A stretch of DNA of 64,000 nucleotides, taken from contig FXYJ02000005.1 of the NCBI GenBank assembly GCA_900184925.1, positions 248,001 to 312,000 on the forward strand. Reading direction: 5' to 3'. Shown here piece by piece: positions 41,358 to 49,893 of this stretch. The stretch is from Ruminococcaceae bacterium HV4-5-B5C (GTDB taxonomy: Bacteria > Bacillota > Clostridia > Oscillospirales > Acutalibacteraceae). A program made the position numbers and the translations under genes. Under the pieces are notes generated by a model that was not told the DNA's origin, did not search any database, and was given only the letters and a program-made list of their open reading frames with translations. Numbering within the stretch: the stretch's first letter is position 1; the number at the start of each line of letters is the position of its first letter.

Positions 41358-42179
41358 ATGGAAAAGAAAACAGTCAATCAGATAACTTTCGGACAACGCT
41401 TAGCTTATGCCAGAAAGCAAAAAGGGTTAAGCGTAAGACAGTTTGCGGATTTAATCGAAGTGCCACGTAGCACAGAAAACTGCTGGGAAAAAGATAAGCG
41501 CCACCCTAAGTTGTCATCGGTTTGGAAAATAATCAAAGCTTTGGATTTATCGGATGACTGGTTTGGAAACGCCTATGATTTGAGCAAAATAAATTTTACT
41601 GATAATCAGGAGGACTGTAAGCTTACCAGAGAGCAACAGAAGCTTGTTGCAGATAACGAGCGTATAATTGGCTGTGTGTTACACAAGTTTCTTCATAAAT
41701 TCCGAACCAAAGAATGCTATGAATACTACTATGGATATGCCGCAATTGGTTTATGTCAGGCGGCCAGACAATTTGATAAGAACGGTACAGTTTCCTTTTT
41801 CTCATTCGCTTTTCAAGATGTTAAATGGGCAGTATACAATGCTAATGCAAAGAGAAAAAGAGATTTGCAACCGTCCATAAGCTTAAATCAAATTGTTGGA
41901 AACTGCGAAGATTATGATGAAGAACTTGGCTCCCTAATCCAAGCACCTGATGAATTTGAACCACTCGAATATAAGATTTTAGTAGAGTCTGTATGTCAAA
42001 AAGTAGAACCTGCTTTAACGGTTGAAGAAAAAGAAGCATTACGGCTTTGGCTGCATGGTAAGAACAGTACTGAAATTTCCAGAGCAATGAATATTGGAAC
42101 TTCCGACGCAAAGATGAATATACAAAGAGCAAAAAAGAAATGCAAAGTTTGCTTCAGTCCCGATGAGATTTTTTCATAA
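41358..42179 (+). CDS. XRE domain fused to sigma-70-like factor
   Basis: A 273-residue protein. Residues 8-65 are an XRE helix-turn-helix (AYARKQKGLSVRQFADLIEV). Residues about 95-175 look like sigma region 2 (YYYGYAAIGLCQAARQFDKN, FFSFAFQDVKWAVYNANAKR). Residues about 222-265 look like region 4 (LTVEEKEALRLWLHGKNSTE, GTSDAKMNIQRAKKK). It may redirect RNA polymerase to element genes. The fusion of a repressor-type domain and a sigma factor is unusual. Confidence 0.75.
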   Translation: MEKKTVNQITFGQRLAYARKQKGLSVRQFADLIEVPRSTENCWEKDKRHPKLSSVWKIIKALDLSDDWFGNAYDLSKINFTDNQEDCKLTREQQKLVADNERIIGCVLHKFLHKFRTKECYEYYYGYAAIGLCQAARQFDKNGTVSFFSFAFQDVKWAVYNANAKRKRDLQPSISLNQIVGNCEDYDEELGSLIQAPDEFEPLEYKILVESVCQKVEPALTVEEKEALRLWLHGKNSTEISRAMNIGTSDAKMNIQRAKKKCKVCFSPDEIFS

Positions 42180-42443
42180 TCTGCTCCGTGGACGTCGGAA
42201 AAAGCCTCAAAAACCATACGGAACAGATACGGATTCCATGTGGGAAAACATACGGATTCAGCAAAATAAGTGTACCCATCGATTCGTCAGGCTTTGCCTG
42301 ACTCCACACGTCAAGTGGGGACAGAATCTCCTTATGCTCTTCACCCTAAAAGGACGCGCTGGAGCGCTGTCCTTTTTCGGGAGAAATCCAACGACCTCCG
42401 AGAGGGATCACCTAATAAAAAAACGAAAGGAACAGGATTAAAA
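42180..42443. other. gene-free region with direct repeats and hairpins (candidate oriT/regulatory)
   Basis: Contains three ATACGGA direct repeats (about 42,216-42,256), GTCAGGC-TTT-GCCTGAC (42,286-42,302), CCACAC/GTGGGG-type stem (42,304-42,320) and a terminator-like AAAAGGAC...GTCCTTTTT hairpin (about 42,347-42,377). Next to two ribbon-helix-helix-like genes this could be an origin of transfer; no relaxase is seen to confirm it. Confidence 0.45.
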
Positions 42444-42689
42444 ATGGAAGTAAAAATTCGCGGTGTCGACCCGGCAGCGGTAAAAAAAATGGACGAGCTT
42501 GCGAAGAAACAGGGCATTTCCCGCACCCAGTTTCTCGCTGCAATGATCAACAATTTTGCCGCACTGGAGGAGTTCAAAAGTTACCGGAGCCAGTATGAAA
42601 CAATGGTCGCCCGGTGCCTGAAAGTGATTCAGCAGAACAGCAGTACGGAGGAAAAACTGCTGCAGCATCTGGAGGGGAGACAGCAGTGA
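42444..42689 (+). CDS. ribbon-helix-helix protein (81 aa)
   Basis: The start is at 42,444 (MEVKIRGVDPAAVKKMDELA) behind GAAAGGA. The N-terminal beta strand and two helices (KKQGISRTQFLAAMINNFAA) are a typical RHH fold, as in relaxosome accessory (MobC/TraY-like) or partition proteins. It overlaps the next gene. Confidence 0.75.
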   Translation: MEVKIRGVDPAAVKKMDELAKKQGISRTQFLAAMINNFAALEEFKSYRSQYETMVARCLKVIQQNSSTEEKLLQHLEGRQQ

Positions 42690-43147
42690 AACGCAGAAAA
42701 GAATTCCTGCTCGATGAATCCACAGTCGCTTATCTTGAGAAATATCGGGACGAAAAACACTGCCAGACAATGGCTGCTGCACTCGCAGGAATCGTCGACG
42801 ATCACCGGCACCGAAATGACATTGACACGACCGCCGTCGTGATTCAGCAGATGGCGGAGAAGGTAACGGAACTCCTGAGCGACAAGCTGACGCGCCTTCG
42901 CCTCGGCGTCAACAACGCCGATCGAAACAGCGACATAATCGTCATGCTGCTGAATACTCTTCTCGGATATCAGGAACTTTCCTCGCTGATTACGGAAGAA
43001 ACTCCGCAGCTCCAGAAGGCAAGGGCAATTGAAAAGGAGCGCATTAAAAACTTCCGGGAGAAGAAGCTTGACCGTGAAGCAAAGAAGAAGGAGCGGCCGG
43101 CCGAAGTGCTGCCGACCATCATCGACGACGACCTGATAGAGAGTTGA
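42686..43147 (+). CDS. hypothetical DNA-binding-like partner of the RHH protein (153 aa)
   Basis: GTG at 42,686 overlaps the previous stop, with GGAGGGG eight bases upstream. The N-terminus (RRKEFLLDESTVAYLEKYRD) could be another RHH/helical DNA-binding part; the C-terminus is a charged helix (EKERIKNFREKKLDREAKKK). Decayed copies of its 3' end occur at 49.4 and 51.4 kb. Confidence 0.6.
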   Translation: MKRRKEFLLDESTVAYLEKYRDEKHCQTMAAALAGIVDDHRHRNDIDTTAVVIQQMAEKVTELLSDKLTRLRLGVNNADRNSDIIVMLLNTLLGYQELSSLITEETPQLQKARAIEKERIKNFREKKLDREAKKKERPAEVLPTIIDDDLIES

Positions 43148-43289
43148 TGAGGAGAAAATGGGACAACGTTGCATGTGCGGCAGATTAAGTCTACAAAGGC
43201 CCACAACGCTGATACAGCACGTAGATGGTCTTTAATTACCTGCTTGCAAAAAAGCGCACAGGCGTCGACACAGACGCAAGTAACACGCA

Positions 43290-43330
43290 GATGCCCCCTG
43301 CAATGACATGCAGGTGGCATCTTTTTTCAA
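43290..43330 (+). terminator. Rho-independent terminator ending the element's plus-strand genes
   Basis: AGATGCC(C)CCTGCA pairs with TGCAGG(T)GGCATCT, followed by six T. It closes the plus-strand run that starts at 35,482. No convincing gene lies between 43,148 and 43,410. Confidence 0.8.
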
Positions 43331-43410
43331 ACAGCTCACTATGCTCCTTAGCATTCACCCCAGCATTAAAAGGAAGCCTTAAATCAGATGAATGCTATTC
43401 TACTTATCTA

Positions 43411-44835
43411 TTATATATTAAAAAATTGCCGTATCTTCTTTAACAATGCTGGTCTCAATTCTGTTTGATTATGAAAGCGGACTTGGTCGTGCATAGAAAT
43501 ATTTGAACCAATCTCTTCCTTTGGATCAATTCCATCACGAAGCTGATAAAGAAGGAGTACTTTTTTTCCAAGTCCTTGCGCGTATCCAATTTCGTGATAA
43601 ACATTTCGATTGCCGTATGATAAGTCAGCAATAACAAGTGATGCTTTTTGAATTCCGGCAATGATCCGATGATAGATTTCATCAGAATAACCATCTTGAT
43701 GTTCGTCAACCTTAATGATATTTAGTTCAATCGAATTTTCACGTTTTAGTATTGCTTTGACATCCTTAACAGTTTGGTAGGTATCCTGTGTTTCAGTGCT
43801 AAATTGCATTGACATAAAAACAGATTTGGACATATTTTCATAGACCTTATCAAAAACACTAATGAGGTCGCTTATATGTATATCTGTGGCTTGTACAATG
43901 CAATTTTTCTTTGCCCAGCATATAAAGCAACTATACTTTTGAGTATCAGTAAGTTTGTAATATGCGATTGTTCCGAAAACGGCAAGGTTTTGAGGAATAC
44001 ACTGTAATTTTGCGTCTTGCATAGCTGCTTCGATGGCAGGAAATTGTTCAATGAATTTTCCAACAGCGGACTCATTCTCACTCAGTTTACCCTTTTTGAT
44101 AAGAAGTTGGCATTCCTCAATGAGAAATGTATATTCATAATTGCGAATTAACGATTGGATAAAAGGATAGTCCGAAAGAGTAATTGATTGGGCAATTTTA
44201 CGGGCTAGGTAATATGCCCAACCAAAGGATGGATCTTTTTTAAGCTTTTCATCGCTAAATACTTGTGGGCTCTCTAAAATAACTTTAAAATTATCCTCCA
44301 ATTTTAGCGGAATTTGTTTTGCATTGATATTATGAAAGATTGCTCTTGAAAACTGCTCATCCTCTTCATGCGTTCTAAATAGCAGAAGGCAAAATGGAGT
44401 CATAAAATCGTTAACAACATCATTTGCTGCACTTAGTCGGTGATTGCCGTCAATACGTTTGAGTCTAACTGTTTCTTCATTAAATGAAAGCTGGGCTATT
44501 TTAACTTTATCCCTTGTTTGATGTGTATAAATTGAAATATTATATTCGCCTAGCCTTTGATTCCACTTTTGGTCAATTCGAATTGCCTCATAAAATCTGT
44601 CAATGGCTTCAATATTATTTCCTGTAGAAAAAGATAACGACAGTATTACTTCAGGAAAAAAACGATAATCTCCGTTATTTAGGAACGATGCCATTTCGCC
44701 CCTGTGCTCTTCAATCAAGGCTCGTTGATAATCGGGATTTGGATCTGACACGCGGCTTAATTCTTTAAACGATGCGAAACCCCGCAAGCATAGAAAATTA
44801 CCCATGGAAAAATTAATTATTCCATTGAGGTTCAT
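43411..44835 (-). CDS. DGQHR/ParB-like protein with C-terminal TIR/NDT-like domain
   Basis: A 474-residue protein. N-terminal two-thirds resemble DGQHR/DndB-like proteins (KRIDGNHRLSAANDV, QFSRAIFHNINAKQIPLKLE). The last about 140 residues carry SVFMSMQFSTETQDTYQTVK, ASLVIADLSYGNRNVYHEIG and YAQGLGKKVLLLYQ, a Rossmann-like fold as in nucleoside deoxyribosyltransferase/TIR-like enzymes with a candidate catalytic Glu in NVYHEIGYA. It overlaps the hsdS stop by four bases and is the third gene of the restriction operon, so an added defence effector is likely by inference. Confidence 0.65.
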   Translation of the reverse strand: MNLNGIINFSMGNFLCLRGFASFKELSRVSDPNPDYQRALIEEHRGEMASFLNNGDYRFFPEVILSLSFSTGNNIEAIDRFYEAIRIDQKWNQRLGEYNISIYTHQTRDKVKIAQLSFNEETVRLKRIDGNHRLSAANDVVNDFMTPFCLLLFRTHEEDEQFSRAIFHNINAKQIPLKLEDNFKVILESPQVFSDEKLKKDPSFGWAYYLARKIAQSITLSDYPFIQSLIRNYEYTFLIEECQLLIKKGKLSENESAVGKFIEQFPAIEAAMQDAKLQCIPQNLAVFGTIAYYKLTDTQKYSCFICWAKKNCIVQATDIHISDLISVFDKVYENMSKSVFMSMQFSTETQDTYQTVKDVKAILKRENSIELNIIKVDEHQDGYSDEIYHRIIAGIQKASLVIADLSYGNRNVYHEIGYAQGLGKKVLLLYQLRDGIDPKEEIGSNISMHDQVRFHNQTELRPALLKKIRQFFNI

Positions 44836-46088
44836 GAGTTAACCTCCAATAGTTCTTTCTCAAACTGAGCTTTTGCTGCTGACCACTCCTGTTCGGCTAT
44901 ATGGCGGATTTTTTCAGCAAGCTTTTTACGTTTATCTGCTTCATTACAAATCTGCTGCTGGACTTCTAACGAGGGGATAGGAATAACAACCTTTTTTAGT
45001 TCTTCAGCTGCTATTGCAGGATAGTTTCCTCCACTGCTTCTCTGGAGCATTTGCTGCAAAACATATTCGTTAAGTAAGATCCATTGAAGATATTCTTTTG
45101 AGACATCGTTGCGTTTTATGCTACGCAATACACAAAAGCCTGTAGAAGCAATTTGAATATGTCCTTCGGGACAACTTATAGTAGCAATAGCTCCTCTATT
45201 TGGACGAGTAGTCGAGATGATAATATCGCCATTTCTTACTATCATTTTCGCCCGGCTTGGAGCGCTATTAGTTGGTACTATGGTCACACTATAAGAGTTT
45301 TCTTTTAGCCCTACATTTGCAATTTCAATATATGGGAATCTGGATGGGAAAATGTCATGTTGATTCCATGTTTCATTGGAAAAGCTAATAATGTTTCCAA
45401 GCGTATCATGTTTCACTTTAAGTATCTCATTGACTCGTTTTGTATAATACGGATTGTGATACTCTGTATCAATTCTTGAATTCGCTATTTCGGTTCCATG
45501 AATTGCGAAAATTTGAGGTTTATCAGGTGATTCCTCTAGCATCCCAATTGCTTTGCGAATATAATCATCCAACTCAGCAAGGGCTTTTTCTGCTTGGCAC
45601 ATCGTTTTGACTCGTTTGTTAATTGCACTATCTAAAAAAGCAGTCAACTCAATCTGCTTATTTTGCTTTGGCAGAATAATTTTAAAAGACTTATACTCTT
45701 CTTTATTAATGTTCGGCTGTCCCGATGGCCTTTGAATTCCATTTATCCATTTGTGATAGGCACTAGTTTTAGTATACCAATAAACAAATTTTGGAAAGAC
45801 CTTATTACGATCAAATCGAAATCTAATACAGTAACCAGCAAAAATTGCTGTACCGATTGAGCCATCATAATAGTATGTCTTTCCGACTGTTGCGCCTGTC
45901 CTTGCAAAGAGTAAATCACCATTTTCAAGAACATGTTTTTGAGAATAAGCATCAGTCGTCATATATACATGGTTAGCGTCAATTCCAAAGTCATCAAAAT
46001 CTGTGATTCTTATGTACTTTGGCTGGTTCTCATCTGTACGTTCAACTGCGGTTGCTGAGGTACCATAGCATGGTTCTTCCTTACACAA
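44832..46088 (-). CDS. hsdS: type I/IIB restriction specificity subunit (HsdS-like), start uncertain
   Basis: Two target-recognition domains, each ending in a helical spacer: PKQNKQIELTAFLDSAINKR near the middle and PSLEVQQQICNEADKRKKLA near the end. The formal start used is a TTG with no ribosome site. In the same frame the coding sequence continues upstream to about 46,208 (CVFAVKRGEIINRFDVRYV), which parallels the start of the second half (IFAIHGTEIANSRIDTEYH). No ATG, GTG or TTG precedes that segment, while an ATG just upstream is in another frame. So the real N-terminus is missing a start or frameshifted. Confidence 0.85.
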   Translation of the reverse strand: MCKEEPCYGTSATAVERTDENQPKYIRITDFDDFGIDANHVYMTTDAYSQKHVLENGDLLFARTGATVGKTYYYDGSIGTAIFAGYCIRFRFDRNKVFPKFVYWYTKTSAYHKWINGIQRPSGQPNINKEEYKSFKIILPKQNKQIELTAFLDSAINKRVKTMCQAEKALAELDDYIRKAIGMLEESPDKPQIFAIHGTEIANSRIDTEYHNPYYTKRVNEILKVKHDTLGNIISFSNETWNQHDIFPSRFPYIEIANVGLKENSYSVTIVPTNSAPSRAKMIVRNGDIIISTTRPNRGAIATISCPEGHIQIASTGFCVLRSIKRNDVSKEYLQWILLNEYVLQQMLQRSSGGNYPAIAAEELKKVVIPIPSLEVQQQICNEADKRKKLAEKIRHIAEQEWSAAKAQFEKELLEVNS

Positions 46089-46219
46089 TGAACCTAGTGT
46101 TACTGCGTAACTATCTGCAGATGCTGTACACTTGTTAAAAAGTACGTACCTAACATCAAATCTGTTGATTATTTCCCCCCGTTTAACGGCGAAGACACAA
46201 AGGTCATCGGCGCCGGGGG

Positions 46220-48055
46220 TTAGACGAAAAAAGGGGTTGCATCCTTTTTGAATTTTTCAAATTGTTTAATGATTTCTGGAAATTGAGATTCAGTTGTGCG
46301 GCCGGTGGCGTCATAGCCGATAAACTCCGGCGCTGCCATAAAAATAGCTTCATCATCACTCGGCTTTTCATTCACTTTTCTCTTACGAACAAAGATGAGA
46401 GAAGCCTTAACTCCAGCACCAAAGTGAGAGAAAGCACACTGAGGTAAACTTATAACTGCAAGCAGTTGAAATTTTTCCAAAATAAAGTCACGGACATACT
46501 GTGAAGAGCTGTTTGTCAAAATTCCATCGGGCAAAACCATGGAAGCTTTACCAACTCCAGGCTTTAGGAATTCCCAGATACGTTCAATGAATAGAACTTC
46601 AGAGCTCTGATTTTTCCGTGCCTTCTTTTTCCCCTTGGCATCAGATGCATTCCCTAGCTCATAGTTTTCGAGATACGGTTTCTCGGCTTTGTTGATGGTG
46701 GAGCCAAAAGGCGGATTTGTAAGGATCAGATCAAATTTATTCTTAGAAAACCCCTGATTGTGGTCATGCATTTTATCAATGCTATCAAGCGCATCAAAAC
46801 TAATGACGTTTGTATGACCGTCATCGTGGACGATCATATTCATCTTGGCGACGCGAGCAATCTCGTCGTTTATTTCTATGCCATACAGGTGCTTTGATGC
46901 AAATTCATGCCAGTAGTTATAATAATCAACCGACTGCGTCTTCATGTCATAGTACTCACTAGCCTGAGTGCGCATATAATCCAATGCATGAAGCAGAAAA
47001 CCACCGGAGCCACATGCGGGGTCAAGGACATTCCAATCGTGCTCTGGCTTCATCATCTGAACAGCAAATTCAATAATGGGACGAGGGGTGAAATACTGAC
47101 CAAAATCGCCCTTGAAAAAGCCATCCATAAATTGCTCAAAGGCTACGCCTTTTACGTCCAAATCGGTTTTATTCAAATTGATTGATTCAAGATGAGACAC
47201 GAGGGTCCGAAGTACCCGATCATCTACTTTGATAGATTCTGTAAATACTTCCGGGTCTTTGACCTTCTGCTCGTCATAAAGAGTATTAATGCGCTCAGCC
47301 AGTTTAGAAGAAGGCTCGTGGGTCTTAATTTGAAATTGGTAAGGCTCTCCTTTTTTGCGCGCCTTTTGCTCATCGCTGATTTTCACAAAGATCAGTTTAC
47401 AAAGTTCTCCGAACGCGGTTGGAGGAGAGAGGCGTCCACCGCCCCAGAGCGTTTGATGGCACTTCTTAATAGTACTAATCAGATCTTCACGGGATACAAT
47501 AGAAATATCTGCAGCAGGATCACCATCGGTGTTGACTGCACCTTTATAGAAACGGAATTCCTGTGGCTTTCCATAAGACTTTGGTAAATCGGCAAGAATA
47601 TTTTCTTCACGCTCAAATGCTCCAAATTTATCTGTGACATCTAGTACACGACGGGTACTACCAGCAATAATAACTACATAGTCCGCTCGGAGCTTTACCC
47701 AAGTCGCATTGCCAACACCTTGCTCGATTGCTTGGTTGAACTCTGCATCTGTTACGCCATCTTTCTTGCATTCAACAACAGCGTAAGGGCGCTTGCAATC
47801 ATCGTCTGAGAAAACAACAATATCTGCACGATCATTGGGTAACCTATCGGGAATTACAACTTCAATTTTAATACGACTCGCCGGATAGTCGTACTGATAA
47901 ATCAGTTCCGCCCAGTATTCAGCACGCACTTTTTCCTCTGGATCCTCATAATTCTCGCTATGATTGTCAGAAGTAACATATGTTATTTTTTCCTTTCCGT
48001 CTTCACCGGTTACAGTTGCATATCCATCTTTTATCGCTCTATCAAGAAAGCTCAT
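46220..48055 (-). CDS. fused restriction endonuclease-methyltransferase (BcgI-like RM subunit)
   Basis: The start is at 48,055 (MSFLDRAIKDGYATV) behind GGAGG. The N-terminal about 150 residues are an HsdR_N/PD-(D/E)xK nuclease-like domain (RADIVVFSDDD, YAVVECKK). The N6-adenine methyltransferase follows: DPACGSGGFLLHALDYM, catalytic LILTNPPFGS, then FLKPGVGKASMVLPDGIL. At 611 residues with a separate S subunit and no helicase gene, it resembles the BcgI A subunit, which both cuts and methylates. Confidence 0.85.
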   Translation of the reverse strand: MSFLDRAIKDGYATVTGEDGKEKITYVTSDNHSENYEDPEEKVRAEYWAELIYQYDYPASRIKIEVVIPDRLPNDRADIVVFSDDDCKRPYAVVECKKDGVTDAEFNQAIEQGVGNATWVKLRADYVVIIAGSTRRVLDVTDKFGAFEREENILADLPKSYGKPQEFRFYKGAVNTDGDPAADISIVSREDLISTIKKCHQTLWGGGRLSPPTAFGELCKLIFVKISDEQKARKKGEPYQFQIKTHEPSSKLAERINTLYDEQKVKDPEVFTESIKVDDRVLRTLVSHLESINLNKTDLDVKGVAFEQFMDGFFKGDFGQYFTPRPIIEFAVQMMKPEHDWNVLDPACGSGGFLLHALDYMRTQASEYYDMKTQSVDYYNYWHEFASKHLYGIEINDEIARVAKMNMIVHDDGHTNVISFDALDSIDKMHDHNQGFSKNKFDLILTNPPFGSTINKAEKPYLENYELGNASDAKGKKKARKNQSSEVLFIERIWEFLKPGVGKASMVLPDGILTNSSSQYVRDFILEKFQLLAVISLPQCAFSHFGAGVKASLIFVRKRKVNEKPSDDEAIFMAAPEFIGYDATGRTTESQFPEIIKQFEKFKKDATPFFV

Positions 48056-48465
48056 TTTGTTGCCTCCGCTCTTGTTTTGTGCTTTATTTTTAGTTGCAAG
48101 CAATACTGTGAGCATTGAAGAAGATGTTAACCTTCCGTCAACTCACTACTAGAATGTCAAAATCAGCGTGATTCCTGTTTACTTCATTATAGCAAATACT
48201 ATAATGCATAACAAGCGGGAAATCAGGGTGACTGTGAGGCAACTTCTGCAGGTAGCAAGAAAGGTAACTGGCAACGGTACCAATCTCAACGTCGTCGTAG
48301 CGATTGTTGCGCCTGCCGTAAAAACACTTCGAACCAGAAAGGATCCCCTGCAAGCTTTTAACCAGCTTACAGGGGAACCTTCATCGTTTACCGCTTGTTA
48401 TGCGGCATTCTTACGATTAACGCGAACCAGTTCATCAAAAAGATGAAGTTCGGATAATCTTGCGT
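48056..48465. other. gene-poor region upstream of the restriction operon
   Basis: Carries the presumed promoter of the minus-strand operon near 48,100-48,200 and a hairpin CCCCTGCAAGCT / AGCTTACAGGGG (about 48,343-48,375), plus TTCATC-AAAAA-GATGAA (48,431-48,447). Overlapping short frames on both strands have no convincing ribosome site or motif and look like remnants. Confidence 0.4.
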
Positions 48466-48550
48466 TGGTGGAGGTGAACGCGCGAAATCCGAACACGTGT
48501 ATTTCGTTTATGGAATGTTAGTGCTGTTTCTAAATTTTCAAAAGGCTTGA
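48466..48550 (+). repeat. interspersed repeat, copy A
   Basis: Core GGTGGAGGTGAACGCGCG followed by AAATCCGAACACG and a third-position-divergent tail. One frame reads GERAKSEHVYFVYGMLVL. The preceding hairpin is about 90 bp away, the least tight of the six copies. Confidence 0.9.
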
Positions 48551-48657
48551 TGCATTTGGGGAAAATATACGAAATTCCTTCGTTGCACCAGGATGGCCCT
48601 TTCAGTGACCTTAGTTATTGTTCATCTTGTCCTGACACAAGTATTGCAAACAAGCGA

Positions 48658-49173
48658 TCAACGATGAATAAAACGGGCTGACGGACATTTTAATGGAATA
48701 AACTTTTCAAAATTCTCGATGTCGCCAATCGTAAAATTACTTTTATCCAAAATAACGTCTAACGTTCGACTGATTCTTAAGATTACTAGATGCTTTGTTT
48801 CATATATACGCGTAATTTGTGAGTAATCAAAAAATGATTCAGACTTATTAGATGAAGTTATGTGTATTTTTTCCGCGAAACTTATTGTTTCCTGCATTAA
48901 ATCTCCGCCATTTAGAAGCGTCTTTTGTTTAAAATGGTTGTTTGAATAGATTTTATATAGAATGTTTTTATAGAATAATACAAAAATTACCAGCATAATC
49001 AATATAGAAAAATAAATATAATTGCCAATGATAAATTCCAACAATGCAATAAATGCTAATACGACAGCCCAAATAATCGCAATAATATTGAAAGGTTTAT
49101 CATATGCCACTTTTACTGACTCATAAAATACATCTTTTGTTAAAGTGATTTTATTTTCATATTGGATCTCCAT
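48658..49173 (-). CDS. YcxB-like membrane protein, allele 1
   Basis: The start is at 49,173 (MEIQYENKITLTKDVFYESV) behind AAGGTGG; the gene end is CPSARFIHR. Two membrane helices (about residues 30-75) followed by a YcxB-like C-terminal domain (ETISFAEKIHITSSNKSESF, IYETKHLVILRISRTLDVIL). The C-terminal 30 residues match the product at 51,641 closely, the N-terminal part poorly. Possibly an immunity-type protein given the RHS remnants next to it (inference). Confidence 0.7.
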   Translation of the reverse strand: MEIQYENKITLTKDVFYESVKVAYDKPFNIIAIIWAVVLAFIALLEFIIGNYIYFSILIMLVIFVLFYKNILYKIYSNNHFKQKTLLNGGDLMQETISFAEKIHITSSNKSESFFDYSQITRIYETKHLVILRISRTLDVILDKSNFTIGDIENFEKFIPLKCPSARFIHR

Positions 49174-49247
49174 TTTACCACCTTCAAATATAGAATCAAT
49201 GATATTATACGCGTATATCATCATGGCTTCAAAGAATTATCCTGATT

Positions 49248-49382
49248 TTAATTTATGGTCGCAATTCTAACTACGCAAGCGGAAACATCTTGACCGAAAA
49301 TTTCACTACTTCCGGTACGGAAAACGTGGTTATGGTTTACGACGCTCTTGACCGGCTAAGTGGATTAGTTCGTCGTCAATGA
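49248..49382 (+). pseudogene. RHS/YD-repeat protein fragment (left arm)
   Basis: An open stretch ending in TGA reads SNYASGNILTENFTTSG then VVMVYDALDRLSGLV, the YD-repeat signature of RHS-type polymorphic toxins. No start or full gene is present. Confidence 0.65.
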
Positions 49383-49478
49383 GAATCGGCGGCACTTCGG
49401 CTGACCCCGCCTTTTTTTGCTTCACGATCTAGCTCCTTCTCGCGGAAGTTCTTGATCCGTTTTTTTTCAATTCTCCTT
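49383..49478 (-). pseudogene. remnant of the 42,686-type gene (left arm)
   Basis: On the minus strand the sequence encodes a frameshifted version of EKERIKNFREKKLDREAKKK and the following PAEV...DD tail of the gene at 42,686-43,147. A decayed 3' fragment of a related element. Confidence 0.7.
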
Positions 49479-49500
49479 GCTTTCTATAAGCAGGAGCATA

Positions 49501-49620
49501 AAAAATAGCACAGATACCATTTTGAGGTATCTGTGCTATTTTATTCCATGGTGGAGGTGAACGCGCGAAATCCGAACACGTTTACTTCGTAAACGGTACG
49601 TTGGTGCTGTACCTTTTGGG
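49501..49620 (+). repeat. interspersed repeat, copy B, with terminator hairpin
   Basis: Hairpin AAAATAGCACAGATACC / GGTATCTGTGCTATTTT (49,501-49,541) followed by CCATGGTGGAGGTGAACG and the conserved core. The frame reads GERAKSEHVYFVNGTLVL. Nothing else convincing lies up to the promoter at 49,825. Confidence 0.9.
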
Positions 49621-49824
49621 GAATTTTTCAGGAACAGCTAAATTGCCCGTATTTCCTGATCTGATTAACTTCTCGACGCCTTGTTCGGGTAAGCTTTTCT
49701 GAAGATAGCCAATTATCCCTAAAAGTTCTGTAAACCCGGCTCCGTAAAAGGCATAGCCAATCATAAGCAGGGAGCCTAACACTCGTTTTCGTAATATTTG
49801 GAATATATTTCAGAACAAAACCCA

Positions 49825-49878
49825 TTGACAATTCAGCTACTTTGTAATACTATATAGCAGTAATAAGTAATACTTAAT
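49825..49878 (+). promoter_or_regulatory. promoter and possible PadR operator
   Basis: TTGACA (49,825-49,830), 17-bp spacer, TACTAT (49,848-49,853), then TAAGT-AAT-ACTTA inverted repeat near 49,864-49,876, suited to autorepression by PadR. Confidence 0.75.
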
Positions 49879-49893
49879 AGCAAGGGGGCGATT

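Larger units (their letters stand above)
48619..49548. repeat. left arm of an about 930-bp inverted repeat
   Basis: It matches the reverse complement of 51,266-52,200. The flanks (terminator hairpin, remnant of the 42,686 gene, RHS fragment, and the tail after the YcxB-like gene) are close to identical, while the 5' parts of the two YcxB-like genes are strongly divergent. Confidence 0.85.

Noticed and set aside
48168-48446. 92-residue plus-strand frame upstream of copy A
   Set aside because: No ribosome site or domain; its sequence overlaps hairpins and an opposing frame of equal length.
49582-49782. 66-residue minus-strand frame beside repeat copy B
   Set aside because: It overlaps the conserved repeat in antisense, lacks a ribosome site and has no recognisable motif; probably chance or a remnant.
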